Source of the DNA: Thiobacter sp. AK1
GTDB lineage: Bacteria > Pseudomonadota > Gammaproteobacteria > Burkholderiales > Thiobacteraceae
Direction: 5' to 3'
Assembly: GCF_039822265.1 (NCBI RefSeq)
Contig: NZ_JBAJEX010000001.1
Coordinates: forward strand, 248,001 to 312,000
Length of the DNA: 64,000 nucleotides
Below the pieces are notes generated by a model. The model was not told the origin of the DNA. It searched no databases and was given only the letters and a program-made list of their open reading frames with translations. Below, in pieces: positions 35,649 to 44,689 of the stretch (its first letter is position 1; every line of letters begins with the position of its first letter). Both the position numbers and the translations under genes were made by a program.

Positions 35649-38120
35649 TCAGCCGCGCAGTATCGTAAGCGGCGGTGTGCCCAGCACCCGACGTGTGGCG
35701 AAAACACCGGCGAAAGCCACGCCCACACAACCAGCGGCCACCCCGATCAGCCAGAGCATCGGGTTCATCGTATAGGGCAGATCGAGCACCCGCTCTGCCA
35801 GCGCCCAGGCCACGAAGGCCGCGCCAGCAGCACCCACCAGGCCGGCGAGCGCGCCGATGAGGGCGAATTCGAGCCACTGCGCCAAGAGGAGCTGACCTCG
35901 ACGCGCCCCCAGCGCACGCATCAGCGCCGCTTCGTACATGCGTTCATCGCGCGTGGCGACGAGCGCAGCATAAAGCACCATGAGCCCTGCCAGCAGCGTG
36001 AACAGGAACACGAATTCGAGCGTCTGCGCCACGCGATCCATGATGCCGCGTACTTCCTCCAGGATGGCAGCCACGTCGATCACGCTGACGTTGGGAAAGG
36101 CGCGCACCAGGGCATCTAGCACCGCCTCCCGCCCCCGCGGCAGATGAAAACTGGTGATATAGCTGGCTGGCTGGCCAGCGAGCAGCCCTGGGGTGCCGAT
36201 GACGAAGAAATTGACGCGCATGGAGTCCCAGTCCACGTGGCGCAGGTTGGTGACCGGTGCCTCCACTACGGTTCCAGCTACGTCGAAACGGAGCCGATCA
36301 CCCAGGCGGATACCCAGCGTTTTGGCGATGCCTTCTTCCACCGACCACTGGGACAGACCGGTCTGTGCCTGCCAGAAGCGCCCTGCCACGACCCGATTGT
36401 CACTGCGCAAAGTGCTCGCCCAGGAAAGGTTGAACTCCCGCTCCACCAGTCGCTGGCTGCGTTCGTCTGCGTAATCGCGTGCGCGAACGGGGCGATCGTT
36501 GATGGCAATCAGCCGCCCCCGCACCGTGGGATAGAAAGTTGGCGGCGCAAGTCCCTGCTGGTTCATGAAATGAGCAAGGCTCGACACCTGGTCCGGCTGC
36601 ACGTTGATGAGAAAGCGATTGGGCGCATTCGCCGGCAGTGTGCGTTGCCAGCTCGCCAACAGATCGCCGCGCACCAGGGTAACCAACAACAACGCCATGA
36701 GCCCGACGGCAAAGGCAAGGATCACAAGACGGCTCGACTCGCCCCGCCGCGTGACGGCGGCCAGACCGTAGAAAAGCACGCCATGGGCGCGCGAGCGCAA
36801 CCGGGCCACGAGGGCAAGCAGTGCCGAGGCGGCGAGCCAGGCGACGCCCAACACCGCGCCCAACCCCGTAGCGACGTAGAGCGCAAGTCTGGGCTCGCCG
36901 GCCTTCCACAGAAAAAGCGCTGCGAGCACGGCGACGGCCAGGGCCTGCCCTGCTCGCCCCAGCCCGGTAGGCGGAGCGAGTTCTCGGCGCAGCACGCGCA
37001 ACGTGGGGACGCGCGCCAGCCGCGCCAAGGGCACGACGCCAAAGGCGGTCAGTAGCACGGCGCCCAACAGCATCCCCTCGATGAGAGGCATCGGGCCTGG
37101 CAAGGGCAGCAAGAGCCCAAGCTGCCCCGCGAGCAGGCGCGCCAGAACCTCCTGCGCGGCCATTCCCATTAGGCTGCCCACCAAGCCTCCCACGGCACCG
37201 AGGACTAGCAGCTGCACGAAATACAGGCCAAAGATGCGGCGCTGAGCAGCCCCGAGGCAACGCATGATGGCGCAGGCATCCAGATGGCGGATCACAAAGC
37301 GCCGGGCCGCCAGCGCCAGCGCCACACTGGAAAGCACCGCTGCCACTAGCGCGGCGAGCCCCAGATAGCTGCGCGAGCGCTCAAGCGCGGAACGAATCTC
37401 CGGGCGCGCATCGCTCACCCCTTCCAGGCGCTCGCCACGGGCAAGCTTAGGCTCGATCGCGCGCCGATAAGCCGCCACTGCCCGTGGCTGGCCCGCCACC
37501 AAGAGTCGGTAACGAATGCGGCTACCCACGGTGATCAGTCCCGTCGCCGGCAAATCGCCCTCATTCATCATCAGCCGCGGCGCGATGTTGAAAAAATCCC
37601 CTGCCCGATCCGGCTCACGCTCAAGCACAGCCACCAGGGTCAACGCCTTGCGCCCCACCTCGATGACATTTCCGGGCACAAGGTTGAGCGCCCCCATTAG
37701 CCGCGCATCCGCCCAGACCGTTCCCGGCGCGGGACCGTGGGCCACGTCCATCCCTTTGCCGGTCGCCGCGGTGATCCGGAGACGGCCCCGCAGGGGGTAG
37801 CCTTCGCTTACTGCCTTGATCTCGGCCAGGTGGGCATGGCCCGCCGCCACCACCATACTGGGAAACACTGCGCTATGCGCCACCGCCAATCCCAAGGCCC
37901 GGGCCTGAGCCTCCCGGTGCGCCTCGATGGGATGGTCGCTCGCGAGCACAAGATCCGCGGCGAGCAACTCGCTCGCCTGACGGTCGAGCGCCTGATTGAC
38001 GCGGTCTGTGAAAAAGCTCACAGTGGTCACGGCCGCCACCGCCACCAACAGCGCGAGGACGAATACGGTAAGCTCCCCCGCGCGCCACTCGCGCAAAAAC
38101 AGGCGCAAGGCGAGGGTCAT
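35649..38120 (-). CDS. ybbP: ABC transporter permease, FtsX/MacB-like (YbbP family)
   Basis: The 823-residue membrane protein has the YbbP layout: an N-terminal helix (LTVFVLALLVAVAAVTTVSFF), a large periplasmic domain, three helices near 255-400, a second block of helices and periplasmic domain, and three C-terminal helices near 705-815. The FtsX core is seen in RHLDACAIMRCLGAAQRRIF and ALMRALGARRGQLLLAQWLEF. Start ATG 38120 overlaps the ATPase gene (ATGA). With the ATPase and the divergent tesA it forms the ybbAP-tesA cluster known from enterobacteria, thought to act on lipids or hydrophobic compounds; no substrate is proven. Confidence 0.9.
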   Translation of the reverse strand: MTLALRLFLREWRAGELTVFVLALLVAVAAVTTVSFFTDRVNQALDRQASELLAADLVLASDHPIEAHREAQARALGLAVAHSAVFPSMVVAAGHAHLAEIKAVSEGYPLRGRLRITAATGKGMDVAHGPAPGTVWADARLMGALNLVPGNVIEVGRKALTLVAVLEREPDRAGDFFNIAPRLMMNEGDLPATGLITVGSRIRYRLLVAGQPRAVAAYRRAIEPKLARGERLEGVSDARPEIRSALERSRSYLGLAALVAAVLSSVALALAARRFVIRHLDACAIMRCLGAAQRRIFGLYFVQLLVLGAVGGLVGSLMGMAAQEVLARLLAGQLGLLLPLPGPMPLIEGMLLGAVLLTAFGVVPLARLARVPTLRVLRRELAPPTGLGRAGQALAVAVLAALFLWKAGEPRLALYVATGLGAVLGVAWLAASALLALVARLRSRAHGVLFYGLAAVTRRGESSRLVILAFAVGLMALLLVTLVRGDLLASWQRTLPANAPNRFLINVQPDQVSSLAHFMNQQGLAPPTFYPTVRGRLIAINDRPVRARDYADERSQRLVEREFNLSWASTLRSDNRVVAGRFWQAQTGLSQWSVEEGIAKTLGIRLGDRLRFDVAGTVVEAPVTNLRHVDWDSMRVNFFVIGTPGLLAGQPASYITSFHLPRGREAVLDALVRAFPNVSVIDVAAILEEVRGIMDRVAQTLEFVFLFTLLAGLMVLYAALVATRDERMYEAALMRALGARRGQLLLAQWLEFALIGALAGLVGAAGAAFVAWALAERVLDLPYTMNPMLWLIGVAAGCVGVAFAGVFATRRVLGTPPLTILRG

Positions 38121-38791
38121 GTCTGCCCCAGAAGACGCCCACCATCCAGTACCAACCGACGCGCGCACCGATGCGCCAGGGCAGGATCATGGGTGACCAG
38201 CACCAGAGTCGTGTCGCGCTCCCGGTTGAGATCGAACAACAGCTCGATCACCCGCGTTCCGGTGGCGCTATCCAGATTGCCCGTGGGCTCGTCTGCAAAT
38301 AGGATGGCTGGTTCCATGACGAAGGCCCGGGCGATGGCCACCCGCTGCTGCTCGCCCCCCGAAAGCTGGCGGGGATAGTGCACCAGGCGCTCGCCGAGGC
38401 CGACGCGCTCCAGGATCGTCTCGGCGCGTTTGCGAGCCGCGCGCACCCCCGCCAGCTCCAAGGGCAGCATGACGTTCTCCAACGCGGTGAGTGCAGGCAG
38501 CAGGTGAAAAGACTGGAACACGAAGCCCGCCAGTCGGCCGCGCAAGGCCGCGCGCGCGTCTTCGTCGAGCGCAAAGAGATCCTGACCATTCCAGTGCACC
38601 TGGCCGCGGCTGGGCGCGTCCAGTCCCGCGAGCAACCCCAGCAAGGTGGACTTGCCAGAGCCAGAAGCGCCCAAAATGGCCAGGGATTCGCCGGCTTTGA
38701 CTTCCAGCGACACATCGGCGAGGATCGTAAGCCGTCCGCTTGCCACAGGGACGTCTTTGCCAAGGTTGGTTGCGCGAATGAGGGGCGTCAT
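38117..38791 (-). CDS. ybbA: ABC transporter ATP-binding protein YbbA
   Basis: This is the LolD/MacB-type ATPase partner of the YbbP permease. The 224-residue product has Walker A GASGSGKSTLLGLLAG, the Q-loop FVFQSFHLLPALTALENV, signature LSGGEQQRVAIARAF, Walker B ILFADEPTGNLD and the switch His in VTHDPALAHRC. Start ATG 38791 has GGAAGAAG upstream. It overlaps by two bases the start codon of the divergent tesA, so each gene's promoter must lie inside the other or very close. Confidence 0.94.
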   Translation of the reverse strand: MTPLIRATNLGKDVPVASGRLTILADVSLEVKAGESLAILGASGSGKSTLLGLLAGLDAPSRGQVHWNGQDLFALDEDARAALRGRLAGFVFQSFHLLPALTALENVMLPLELAGVRAARKRAETILERVGLGERLVHYPRQLSGGEQQRVAIARAFVMEPAILFADEPTGNLDSATGTRVIELLFDLNRERDTTLVLVTHDPALAHRCARRLVLDGGRLLGQT

Positions 38792-39422
38792 GCGATTTCT
38801 TCTTCCGTGGCATTGGTGCTTGGCGATTCTCGCCGCGTTAGTGGTTGCGAGCAATCTCGCCCACGCCGCGGTCGCGCCGCGTATCCTCGTGCTGGGAGAC
38901 AGCCTATCAGCCGCCTATGGCCTGCCGCAGGAGGCGGGCTGGGTCGCCCTGTTGCAGAGTCGTCTTAAGGCAAGAAAGTTTCCCTATCAGGTGGTGAACG
39001 CAAGCATCAGCGGCGAGACCACGGCCGGCGGACGCACACGGCTGCCAAGTCTTTTGGCGCACTACCGGCCGCAGGTGGTGATCCTGGCCCTGGGCGCCAA
39101 CGATGGCTTGCGCGGCCTGGATCTCGAGCAGACGCGGGGCAATCTAGAGGCCATGATCCGCGCCGCGAAGGCCAGCGGTGCGCGGCTGCTGCTTGTCGGC
39201 ATGAAGCTGCCGCCCAACTACGGTCCGGCCTATACCCAACGCTTCCACGCCCTGTACGGGAGCCTTGCGCGCCAGCACCAGCTGGCCTTCGTGCCCTTCC
39301 TGCTGGAAGGGCTGGCCACCCGGCAAGATTGGTTCCAGGCCGATGGCCTGCACCCCACTGCCGAGGCCCAACCCCACATCCTCGACACGGTGTGGCCCGT
39401 TCTCGAGCCCCTCCTGCGTTGA
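38790..39422 (+). CDS. tesA: Acyl-CoA thioesterase I / lysophospholipase L1 / arylesterase TesA
   Basis: TesA is a periplasmic SGNH hydrolase with thioesterase, lysophospholipase and esterase activity. The 210-residue product has a signal peptide (residues 1-27, to ASNLAHA), Ser38 in VLGDSLSAAYG, Gly in ASISGETTAGG, Asn in LALGANDGLRG and the Asp/His pair in ADGLHPTAEAQ. ATG 38790 follows GAGGGG. Divergent pairing with ybbA is conserved in enterobacteria too, which supports a functional link of the esterase with the transporter. Confidence 0.94.
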   Translation: MRFLLPWHWCLAILAALVVASNLAHAAVAPRILVLGDSLSAAYGLPQEAGWVALLQSRLKARKFPYQVVNASISGETTAGGRTRLPSLLAHYRPQVVILALGANDGLRGLDLEQTRGNLEAMIRAAKASGARLLLVGMKLPPNYGPAYTQRFHALYGSLARQHQLAFVPFLLEGLATRQDWFQADGLHPTAEAQPHILDTVWPVLEPLLR

Positions 39423-39562
39423 ACCCCGATCATCGATTACCGAGGGTGGCGAAAGTCGTGCTGCCTGCGGACCGCCGTTGCCGTATTCATGGGAATGACG
39501 GTAAAGGCACAGCGTGTCGCCTGCTTTTGTGAATCTCGACAAGGAAAGATCTGGGTTGAACT

Positions 39563-39868
39563 TCAGAGCCTGCCACCGCAATTCCAGCAGACATCGAAGG
39601 ACGCGGGGGATGCCTCGCCACAGGCGGGACAGCGCCGGCTCGCTGCCTCGTTGTGCGCGGTCTCGTAGGCGCGCACCACGGCCCGCGCCCGTTCGAAATC
39701 GGCATCGTCTTCGATCCATACCTCGGGCGCGGTCTCGGCAAAGGGGAGCTCCCCTAGCCCACCCCGGGCATGTTGTTGCAGCACCCGCGCGGCAATGCCC
39801 CGCTGGATAAGCAAGCCAAGCAGGATGTGTGCGTCGGCGAGGTCTGCGGCGCTATAGACGCGGCGCAT
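39563..39868 (-). CDS. DUF2007-type protein with C-terminal zinc ribbon
   Basis: The 101-residue product has an N-terminal DUF2007 (PII-like, putative signal-transducing) domain: MRRVYSAADLADAHILLGLL, GIAARVLQQHARGGLGELPF and PEVWIEDDADFERARAVV. It ends in a four-Cys ribbon, CPACGEASPASFDVCWNCGG. The start overlaps the stop of the histidine kinase by one base (TAATG), so it is translated from the same mRNA. The function is not known. Confidence 0.85.
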   Translation of the reverse strand: MRRVYSAADLADAHILLGLLIQRGIAARVLQQHARGGLGELPFAETAPEVWIEDDADFERARAVVRAYETAHNEAASRRCPACGEASPASFDVCWNCGGRL

Positions 39869-41244
39869 TAGGTGACTGGCAGCAAAATGGTGAAGGCCGC
39901 ACCGCCCAGCCGGCTATCGGACACGCTCACCGAGCCGCCATGCAATTCCACGAAGGCCTTCACCAGGGACAGGCCCAGGCCCGTTCCCGGCAGGGTGCGG
40001 CTGGGGTCGAGACGCACGAAGCGATCGAACACCTTGCTGCGCATCTCGGGGACAATGCCGGGACCACTGTCGGCCAACACGATTTCCACGCGCTCACCGC
40101 GCCGTGCCAAGGCCAGTTCGATCATGCCACCGGCGGGCACGTACTTGATGGCATTGTCGAACAGGTTGGAAAACACCTGGGCCAGGAGCTGGCGGTCGCC
40201 ACTGATGGTCACGCCCTCGGGGATGCGGGTAGTGAGGGTCTGTTCCTTCTCTTCCATGAGGGGAGCGTAGAGTTCCGCCATGTCCTCCAGCAGCGCGGAG
40301 AGATTCAGCGGTTTCTTGCGAATCTGCAGGCTGCCCGCCTCGGCCTGACCGAGGGAGAGCAGGGACTGGAAGATCTCCTGCATCTCCTGCAGCTCCTCCA
40401 GGGCGCGTTCCAAGGTCTCCCGGTATTTGACCGGGTCCTCCTGCTGCAATGCGACCTCCACGTCCGCGCGCAGGCGGGTGAGCGGACTTCTCAGGTCATG
40501 GGCAATGTTGTCGCTCACCTGACGGATGCCCTGGAATAATTTTTCGATGCGATCCAGCATGGCATTCATGTTGCTCGCTAGGGCAGCAAACTCGTCGTCC
40601 CCGCGCACCGGCAAGCGGCTGGAAAGATTGGCGGAGTGCACGATCTTCATGGCCATCTCGTTGAAGGCTTCGATCTGGGACCAGAAGCGCCGGCCAAGCC
40701 AGTAGCCGAGTCCCACGCCCACCACGAGGATCAACACCAGGGCTTGGATCAAGGCCATCCAAAAACCCTGCATGGTGCGGTCGATGGACTGGGTGCTGTG
40801 GGCGAGATACACCCTGTAGCGCTCGCCCAGCGTGAAACTCACCGCGCGTGCATGTCCACCGGGCTCACCGCCCACTGGCGGGATCTTCATGTCCTGTACG
40901 CCCTTGAAGGGTTTGACCTCGGGGAGGGTGAGCTCACCCGCCTCGAACACCACGCGACCGTTGCGGTCCAGGATGCGGTAGTTGCGTTCGCGCTTACCCT
41001 TGGACAAAAGCTCGCTTTCGATGGCGCGGAACAGGCCTGCCACGCCACTGTCCCGGTATTGCACCGTGAGCAGGCTTTGTTGATCCAGCAAGGCCTTGTC
41101 GATCTGGGCGATCAAGGCCGCCTTGATCTGGAAGCTCAAATAGGCGAAGACAAGCAGCGTCCCCACCAGGAACAAAGAGACGAAGCCAAGCGTGAGCCGC
41201 GCGGGTGTGGAACGGAAAAATCGCAGGAACGAAGCCAGTGGCAC
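39868..41244 (-). CDS. Membrane sensor histidine kinase of a two-component system
   Basis: The 458-residue product has TM1 at about 17-38, a periplasmic sensor (about 40-165) with ERNYRILDRNGRVVFEAGE, TM2 at about 168-190 (ALIQALVLILVVGVGLGYWL), a HAMP domain, a HisKA H-box (SDNIAHDLRSPLTRLRADVE), and HATPase motifs FDNAIKYVPAGG, LADSGPGIVPEM and GTGLGLSLVKAFVELHGG. The layout resembles metal-resistance kinases such as CusS/CzcS, but the sensor shows no metal site I can identify. It follows its regulator by 6 bases. Confidence 0.9.
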   Translation of the reverse strand: MPLASFLRFFRSTPARLTLGFVSLFLVGTLLVFAYLSFQIKAALIAQIDKALLDQQSLLTVQYRDSGVAGLFRAIESELLSKGKRERNYRILDRNGRVVFEAGELTLPEVKPFKGVQDMKIPPVGGEPGGHARAVSFTLGERYRVYLAHSTQSIDRTMQGFWMALIQALVLILVVGVGLGYWLGRRFWSQIEAFNEMAMKIVHSANLSSRLPVRGDDEFAALASNMNAMLDRIEKLFQGIRQVSDNIAHDLRSPLTRLRADVEVALQQEDPVKYRETLERALEELQEMQEIFQSLLSLGQAEAGSLQIRKKPLNLSALLEDMAELYAPLMEEKEQTLTTRIPEGVTISGDRQLLAQVFSNLFDNAIKYVPAGGMIELALARRGERVEIVLADSGPGIVPEMRSKVFDRFVRLDPSRTLPGTGLGLSLVKAFVELHGGSVSVSDSRLGGAAFTILLPVT

Positions 41245-41250
41245 TGGCGG

Positions 41251-41958
41251 TCATTCCCCGCCTTGCTGGGGCGCATCTTCGGCCGCGCGCAGCACATAGC
41301 CCGTGCCGCGCACGGTGTACAGCATCGGCTTAGGAAAGTACTTGTCGATCTTGTAGCGCAGTCGGCTGATGTGAACATCCACCACGTTGGTCTGGGGATC
41401 GAAGTAATACTCCCAGACGTTCTCCAGTAACATGGTGCGCGTCACGACCTGCCCTGCGTGACGCATCAAATACTCCAGCAGACGGAATTCACGCGGCTTG
41501 AGGTAGATCTCCTGGCCTGCGCGGCTGACCGTGCGAGCCAGCAGATCCATGTGCAGATCGCCCACGGTGAGCTCAGTCTCCGGGTGCTTGCCGTAATTCT
41601 TCGCCCGCCTAAGCAGCGCCTCGATGCGTGCCTGCAGCTCGTTCAGGGCATAGGGTTTGACCACGTAATCATCGCCACCGGCACGCAAACCTTCCACCCG
41701 ATCGTCCACCTGACCACGCGCCGAGAGGATCAGCGCAGGCACCTGCTTGCCCTCGTGGCGCAGGGATTTCAGCACCGACAAGCCGTCCCGCTTGGGCAGC
41801 ATCACGTCGATCAGCCACAGGTCGTAATCGGTCTTACGGGCCATGGCAAGACCTTCCTCGCCGTCGTGGGCCACGTCCGCCTCGTACCCAAAATTACTCA
41901 AACCCTGGCGCAGGAAATCCGCAGCGGAATTGTCGTCTTCGATGATCAGGAACCTCAT
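41251..41958 (-). CDS. OmpR-family response regulator
   Basis: The 235-residue product (ATG 41958) has a receiver domain (FLIIEDDNSAADFLRQGL, phospho-acceptor Asp in LWLIDVMLPKRDG, Lys in YVVKPYAL) and a winged-helix DNA-binding domain (LKPREFRLLEYLMRHAGQVVTR, HISRLRYKIDKYF, YTVRGTGYVL). It is first in a regulator-kinase-DUF2007 operon. The nearest transport genes are tesA/ybbAP; there is no proof that they are targets. Confidence 0.93.
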   Translation of the reverse strand: MRFLIIEDDNSAADFLRQGLSNFGYEADVAHDGEEGLAMARKTDYDLWLIDVMLPKRDGLSVLKSLRHEGKQVPALILSARGQVDDRVEGLRAGGDDYVVKPYALNELQARIEALLRRAKNYGKHPETELTVGDLHMDLLARTVSRAGQEIYLKPREFRLLEYLMRHAGQVVTRTMLLENVWEYYFDPQTNVVDVHISRLRYKIDKYFPKPMLYTVRGTGYVLRAAEDAPQQGGE

Positions 41959-42109
41959 GGCGTTTCCCCCTGCCAAAAGTATGGCTTCATTCTAATTCAG
42001 GCCCGTTTCACGGCGGAAATTACAAAGGGGTTAAGTGACGGCACAGTAACGGTTTTGTCGCCATGTGCGCGATAGCATGGAAAACGACGGTGATCCTGGA
42101 GCACGCCTG

Positions 42110-42277
42110 ATGGAAAGTCCTCTCCTGCCCCTGTACGAAGTCGAGTATCTGCCGGTGGAGCGGCGGCTGGGTGAGCGCCGTCGCAACCCTCCGAACCTAC
42201 GCCCACCGGGGTTGGAGCGCCGCCGCGGAGAACGGCGTCAACCCGAAGCCCCGGCGGTCTTGCGTCCGATGGCCTGA
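42110..42277 (+). CDS. Small protein with repeated ERRxGERR motifs
   Basis: A 55-residue frame begins MESPLLPLYEVEYLPVERRL. It carries two copies of a basic-acidic motif: VERRLGERRRNPP and LERRRGERRQPEA. Similar RRxxxRR tracts occur at PilZ domain starts and in small, uncharacterised proteobacterial proteins. A GGAG site lies 9 bases before ATG 42110. It sits alone between the response regulator start and the selD end. Coding status is plausible, not certain. Confidence 0.4.
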   Translation: MESPLLPLYEVEYLPVERRLGERRRNPPNLRPPGLERRRGERRQPEAPAVLRPMA

Positions 42278-42319
42278 CCTGGCAGCGGAAGGCTGCGCAC
42301 CTTCGCGGCTTCAACGGCT

Positions 42320-43360
42320 CTAGACCACGCGCACCGACACCTCACCCGCCATGAGCGCGCCGATCTCGGCCGCGTAGCCGAAGCCCTCCCGGGCAAACAA
42401 CGCCATCACCTCGTCCACCGCCTCCGGCGCGCAGGCCACGAGCAGGCCGCCGCTGGTCTGGGGATCGCACAAAAGCTTGCGCCGCCACTCGGGCCAGTCC
42501 GCCGGCAGGCGCACCGCCTGACCATAGCTCGCCCAATTGCGGTCCGCCGCACCCGGCGCGAAGCCTGCCTGCGCCAGGGCTTCAACGCCTGGCAAGATGG
42601 GCAGCCGATTCCATTCCAGTTCTGCGCCCAGGCGGGAGCCGCGGCAAATCTCCAGCAAATGCCCCAGCAGGCCGAAGCCGGTGACGTCGGTGAGGGCGTG
42701 CACCCCCGGCATTTCCGCCAGCGCCGCGCCGGGCGTGTTGAGCTGGGTGGTGCTGGCCACCATTTGCCGGTAGCCTGCCGCGTCGAGCCGTCCTTTCTTG
42801 AGGGCCGCGCTCATGATGCCGACGCCGAGGCCCTTACCCAGAATCAGCCGGTCGCCCGGCTGCGCTTGGTCGTTGCGCTTGACCCGCTGCGGATGCACCA
42901 CGCCCAGGGCCACCAGGCCGTAGATGGGCTCGGGCGCGTCAATGGAATGGCCGCCGGCGATGGGGATGCCCGCCGCCGAGCAGACGCTACTGCCCCCTTC
43001 CAGAATGCGGCGGATCACCTCCACCGGCAGCTTGTCCACCGGCATGCCCACCACCGCCAGGGCAAGGATGGGACGCCCGCCCATGGCATATACGTCGGAG
43101 AGGGCATTGGTGGCGGCGATGCGTCCGAAATCGTAGGGGTCATCGACGATGGGCATGAAGAAGTCGGTGGTGGCCACGATGGCCTGCTCAGCGTTGAGCC
43201 GGTAGACCGCGGCATCGTCGCTGGTCTCGGTGCCCACCAGAAGATCGGGAAAGGCATGGGTCAAAGAGACCTGGCCGAGGATTTCGGAAAGCAGGGCGGG
43301 GGCGATTTTGCAGCCACACCCACCGCCGTGGGAGTAGTGGGTCAGTTTGATCTCGGTCAT
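42320..43360 (-). CDS. selD: Selenide, water dikinase SelD
   Basis: SelD makes selenophosphate from selenide and ATP, the selenium donor for selenocysteine and 2-selenouridine. The 346-residue product has the N-terminal active loop SHGGGCGCKIAP, with Cys15 (equivalent to E. coli Cys17) and Lys18; so Cys, not selenocysteine, is used. Other motifs are TETSDDAAVY, TTDFFMPIVDDPYDFGRI, AGGHSIDAPEPIYGL and DPQTSGGLL. ATG 43360 is chosen over upstream in-frame starts because it gives the standard N-terminus. It is divergent from mnmH, its likely user. Confidence 0.96.
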   Translation of the reverse strand: MTEIKLTHYSHGGGCGCKIAPALLSEILGQVSLTHAFPDLLVGTETSDDAAVYRLNAEQAIVATTDFFMPIVDDPYDFGRIAATNALSDVYAMGGRPILALAVVGMPVDKLPVEVIRRILEGGSSVCSAAGIPIAGGHSIDAPEPIYGLVALGVVHPQRVKRNDQAQPGDRLILGKGLGVGIMSAALKKGRLDAAGYRQMVASTTQLNTPGAALAEMPGVHALTDVTGFGLLGHLLEICRGSRLGAELEWNRLPILPGVEALAQAGFAPGAADRNWASYGQAVRLPADWPEWRRKLLCDPQTSGGLLVACAPEAVDEVMALFAREGFGYAAEIGALMAGEVSVRVV

Positions 43361-43462
43361 AGGTGTACGAAGACTGGCTAGCCCGTGGGCTTGATCATCG
43401 TGCTGGGCCATCCCTCGGGTTAGAATGACACTCTTTCGTGCGAAGAAAAGCAGAAGCGAGCC

Positions 43463-44530
43463 ATGACGGGCGTCGTTACCGTAGCACAGCTCACCGGCTT
43501 TGACGAGATCATCGACGTGCGCACCCCCACGGAATTCCGCGAAGATCACATTCCGGGCGCGGTGAACCTGCCGGTGCTCTATGACGAAGAGCGGGCACGC
43601 GTGGGGACCCTCTACAAGCAGGTCTCGCCCTTCGAAGCGCGCAAGGTGGGGGCGGCACTCATCTCACGCAACATCGCCCACCACATCGAGCACCATCTCA
43701 TGGATCGCCCGCGCGATTGGCGTCCCCTGGTGTATTGCTGGCGCGGCGGCAAACGCAGTGGCGCCTTGTCCCACATCCTGAGTGAGATCGGCTGGAAGGT
43801 CTCGCGCCTGGAAGGCGGCTACAAGGCGTATCGACGCCGGGTGATCGAGGAGCTGGCCACGCTGCCCGCCCGTTTCCACTTCCACATCGTCTGCGGCCCA
43901 ACCGGTTCCGGCAAAAGCCGGCTACTTGCCGCCCTCGCCCGGCGCGGCGCCCAGGTGCTGGACCTGGAGGCGCTCGCCGCCCATCGCGGCTCGGTGCTAG
44001 GCAGCCTGCCCGACGCCCCGCAACCCAGCCAGAAATGGTTCGAAAGCCAAGTGTGGCACGCACTTGGCCACTTCGATCCGGCCCGGCCGGTGTTCGTCGA
44101 GGGCGAAAGCAAGAAGATCGGCAACCTGCGGGTGCCGGAAGCCTTGATCCAGCGCATGTGGACCACCGGCCTATGTATTCGCCTGCACGTGGACGCGCAG
44201 CAGCGCGTGGCCTTGCTCAAGGAGGAATACCGGCACTTCTTGGAGCAGCCGGCCACCCTCCTGTCGCGGCTCGATGCCCTCACCGCCCTGCACGGCGCCG
44301 AGCGTATCCAGCTCTGGCGTGACCTCGCGACCGCCGGCCGCTGGGACGAACTCGTGCGTGATCTGCTGGAAAAGCATTACGACCCCAGTTACACACGCTC
44401 CATGGCCCGTCACTATCCCCAGCTGGAATCCGGTCCCCTGCTTGAACTTCGCGACACTTCACAGGCCGCCTACGACCTCCTAGCCAACGAGCTCATGCCG
44501 GACCTGGCCGAGAAGTTGCACGCAAAATGA
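43463..44530 (+). CDS. mnmH: tRNA 2-selenouridine synthase MnmH (SelU/YbbB)
   Basis: MnmH converts wobble 2-thiouridine in some tRNAs to 2-selenouridine by way of a geranylated intermediate, using selenophosphate. The 355-residue product has a rhodanese domain with catalytic Cys92 (VYCWRGGKRSG) and a P-loop domain (CGPTGSGKSRLL at about 144-155). It also has the family segments FVEGESKKIGNLRVP and YDPSYTRSMARH. The start has only a weak purine run (AGAAGCGAG). With selD it forms a selenium pathway that needs no selenocysteine machinery in the window. Confidence 0.95.
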   Translation: MTGVVTVAQLTGFDEIIDVRTPTEFREDHIPGAVNLPVLYDEERARVGTLYKQVSPFEARKVGAALISRNIAHHIEHHLMDRPRDWRPLVYCWRGGKRSGALSHILSEIGWKVSRLEGGYKAYRRRVIEELATLPARFHFHIVCGPTGSGKSRLLAALARRGAQVLDLEALAAHRGSVLGSLPDAPQPSQKWFESQVWHALGHFDPARPVFVEGESKKIGNLRVPEALIQRMWTTGLCIRLHVDAQQRVALLKEEYRHFLEQPATLLSRLDALTALHGAERIQLWRDLATAGRWDELVRDLLEKHYDPSYTRSMARHYPQLESGPLLELRDTSQAAYDLLANELMPDLAEKLHAK

Positions 44531-44689
44531 ACGATCAGGCGCAGCCAAGGCCCGCGGCTTTCGATTTCGGCGATGTTCGCATGCCGACCGTTCGCAACGC
44601 AGGCACGGGCCGGTCCAGGGGAGAATCTGGGTTGAATGGGGTTTAATGCCCCTGTACCCTATAGTGAAACTTTGATGAAGGAGCACAGC

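Noticed and set aside
43361-43462. Sigma70 promoter in the selD-mnmH gap
   Set aside because: A TAGAAT-like box is present near 43420, but no -35 element is at the right distance.
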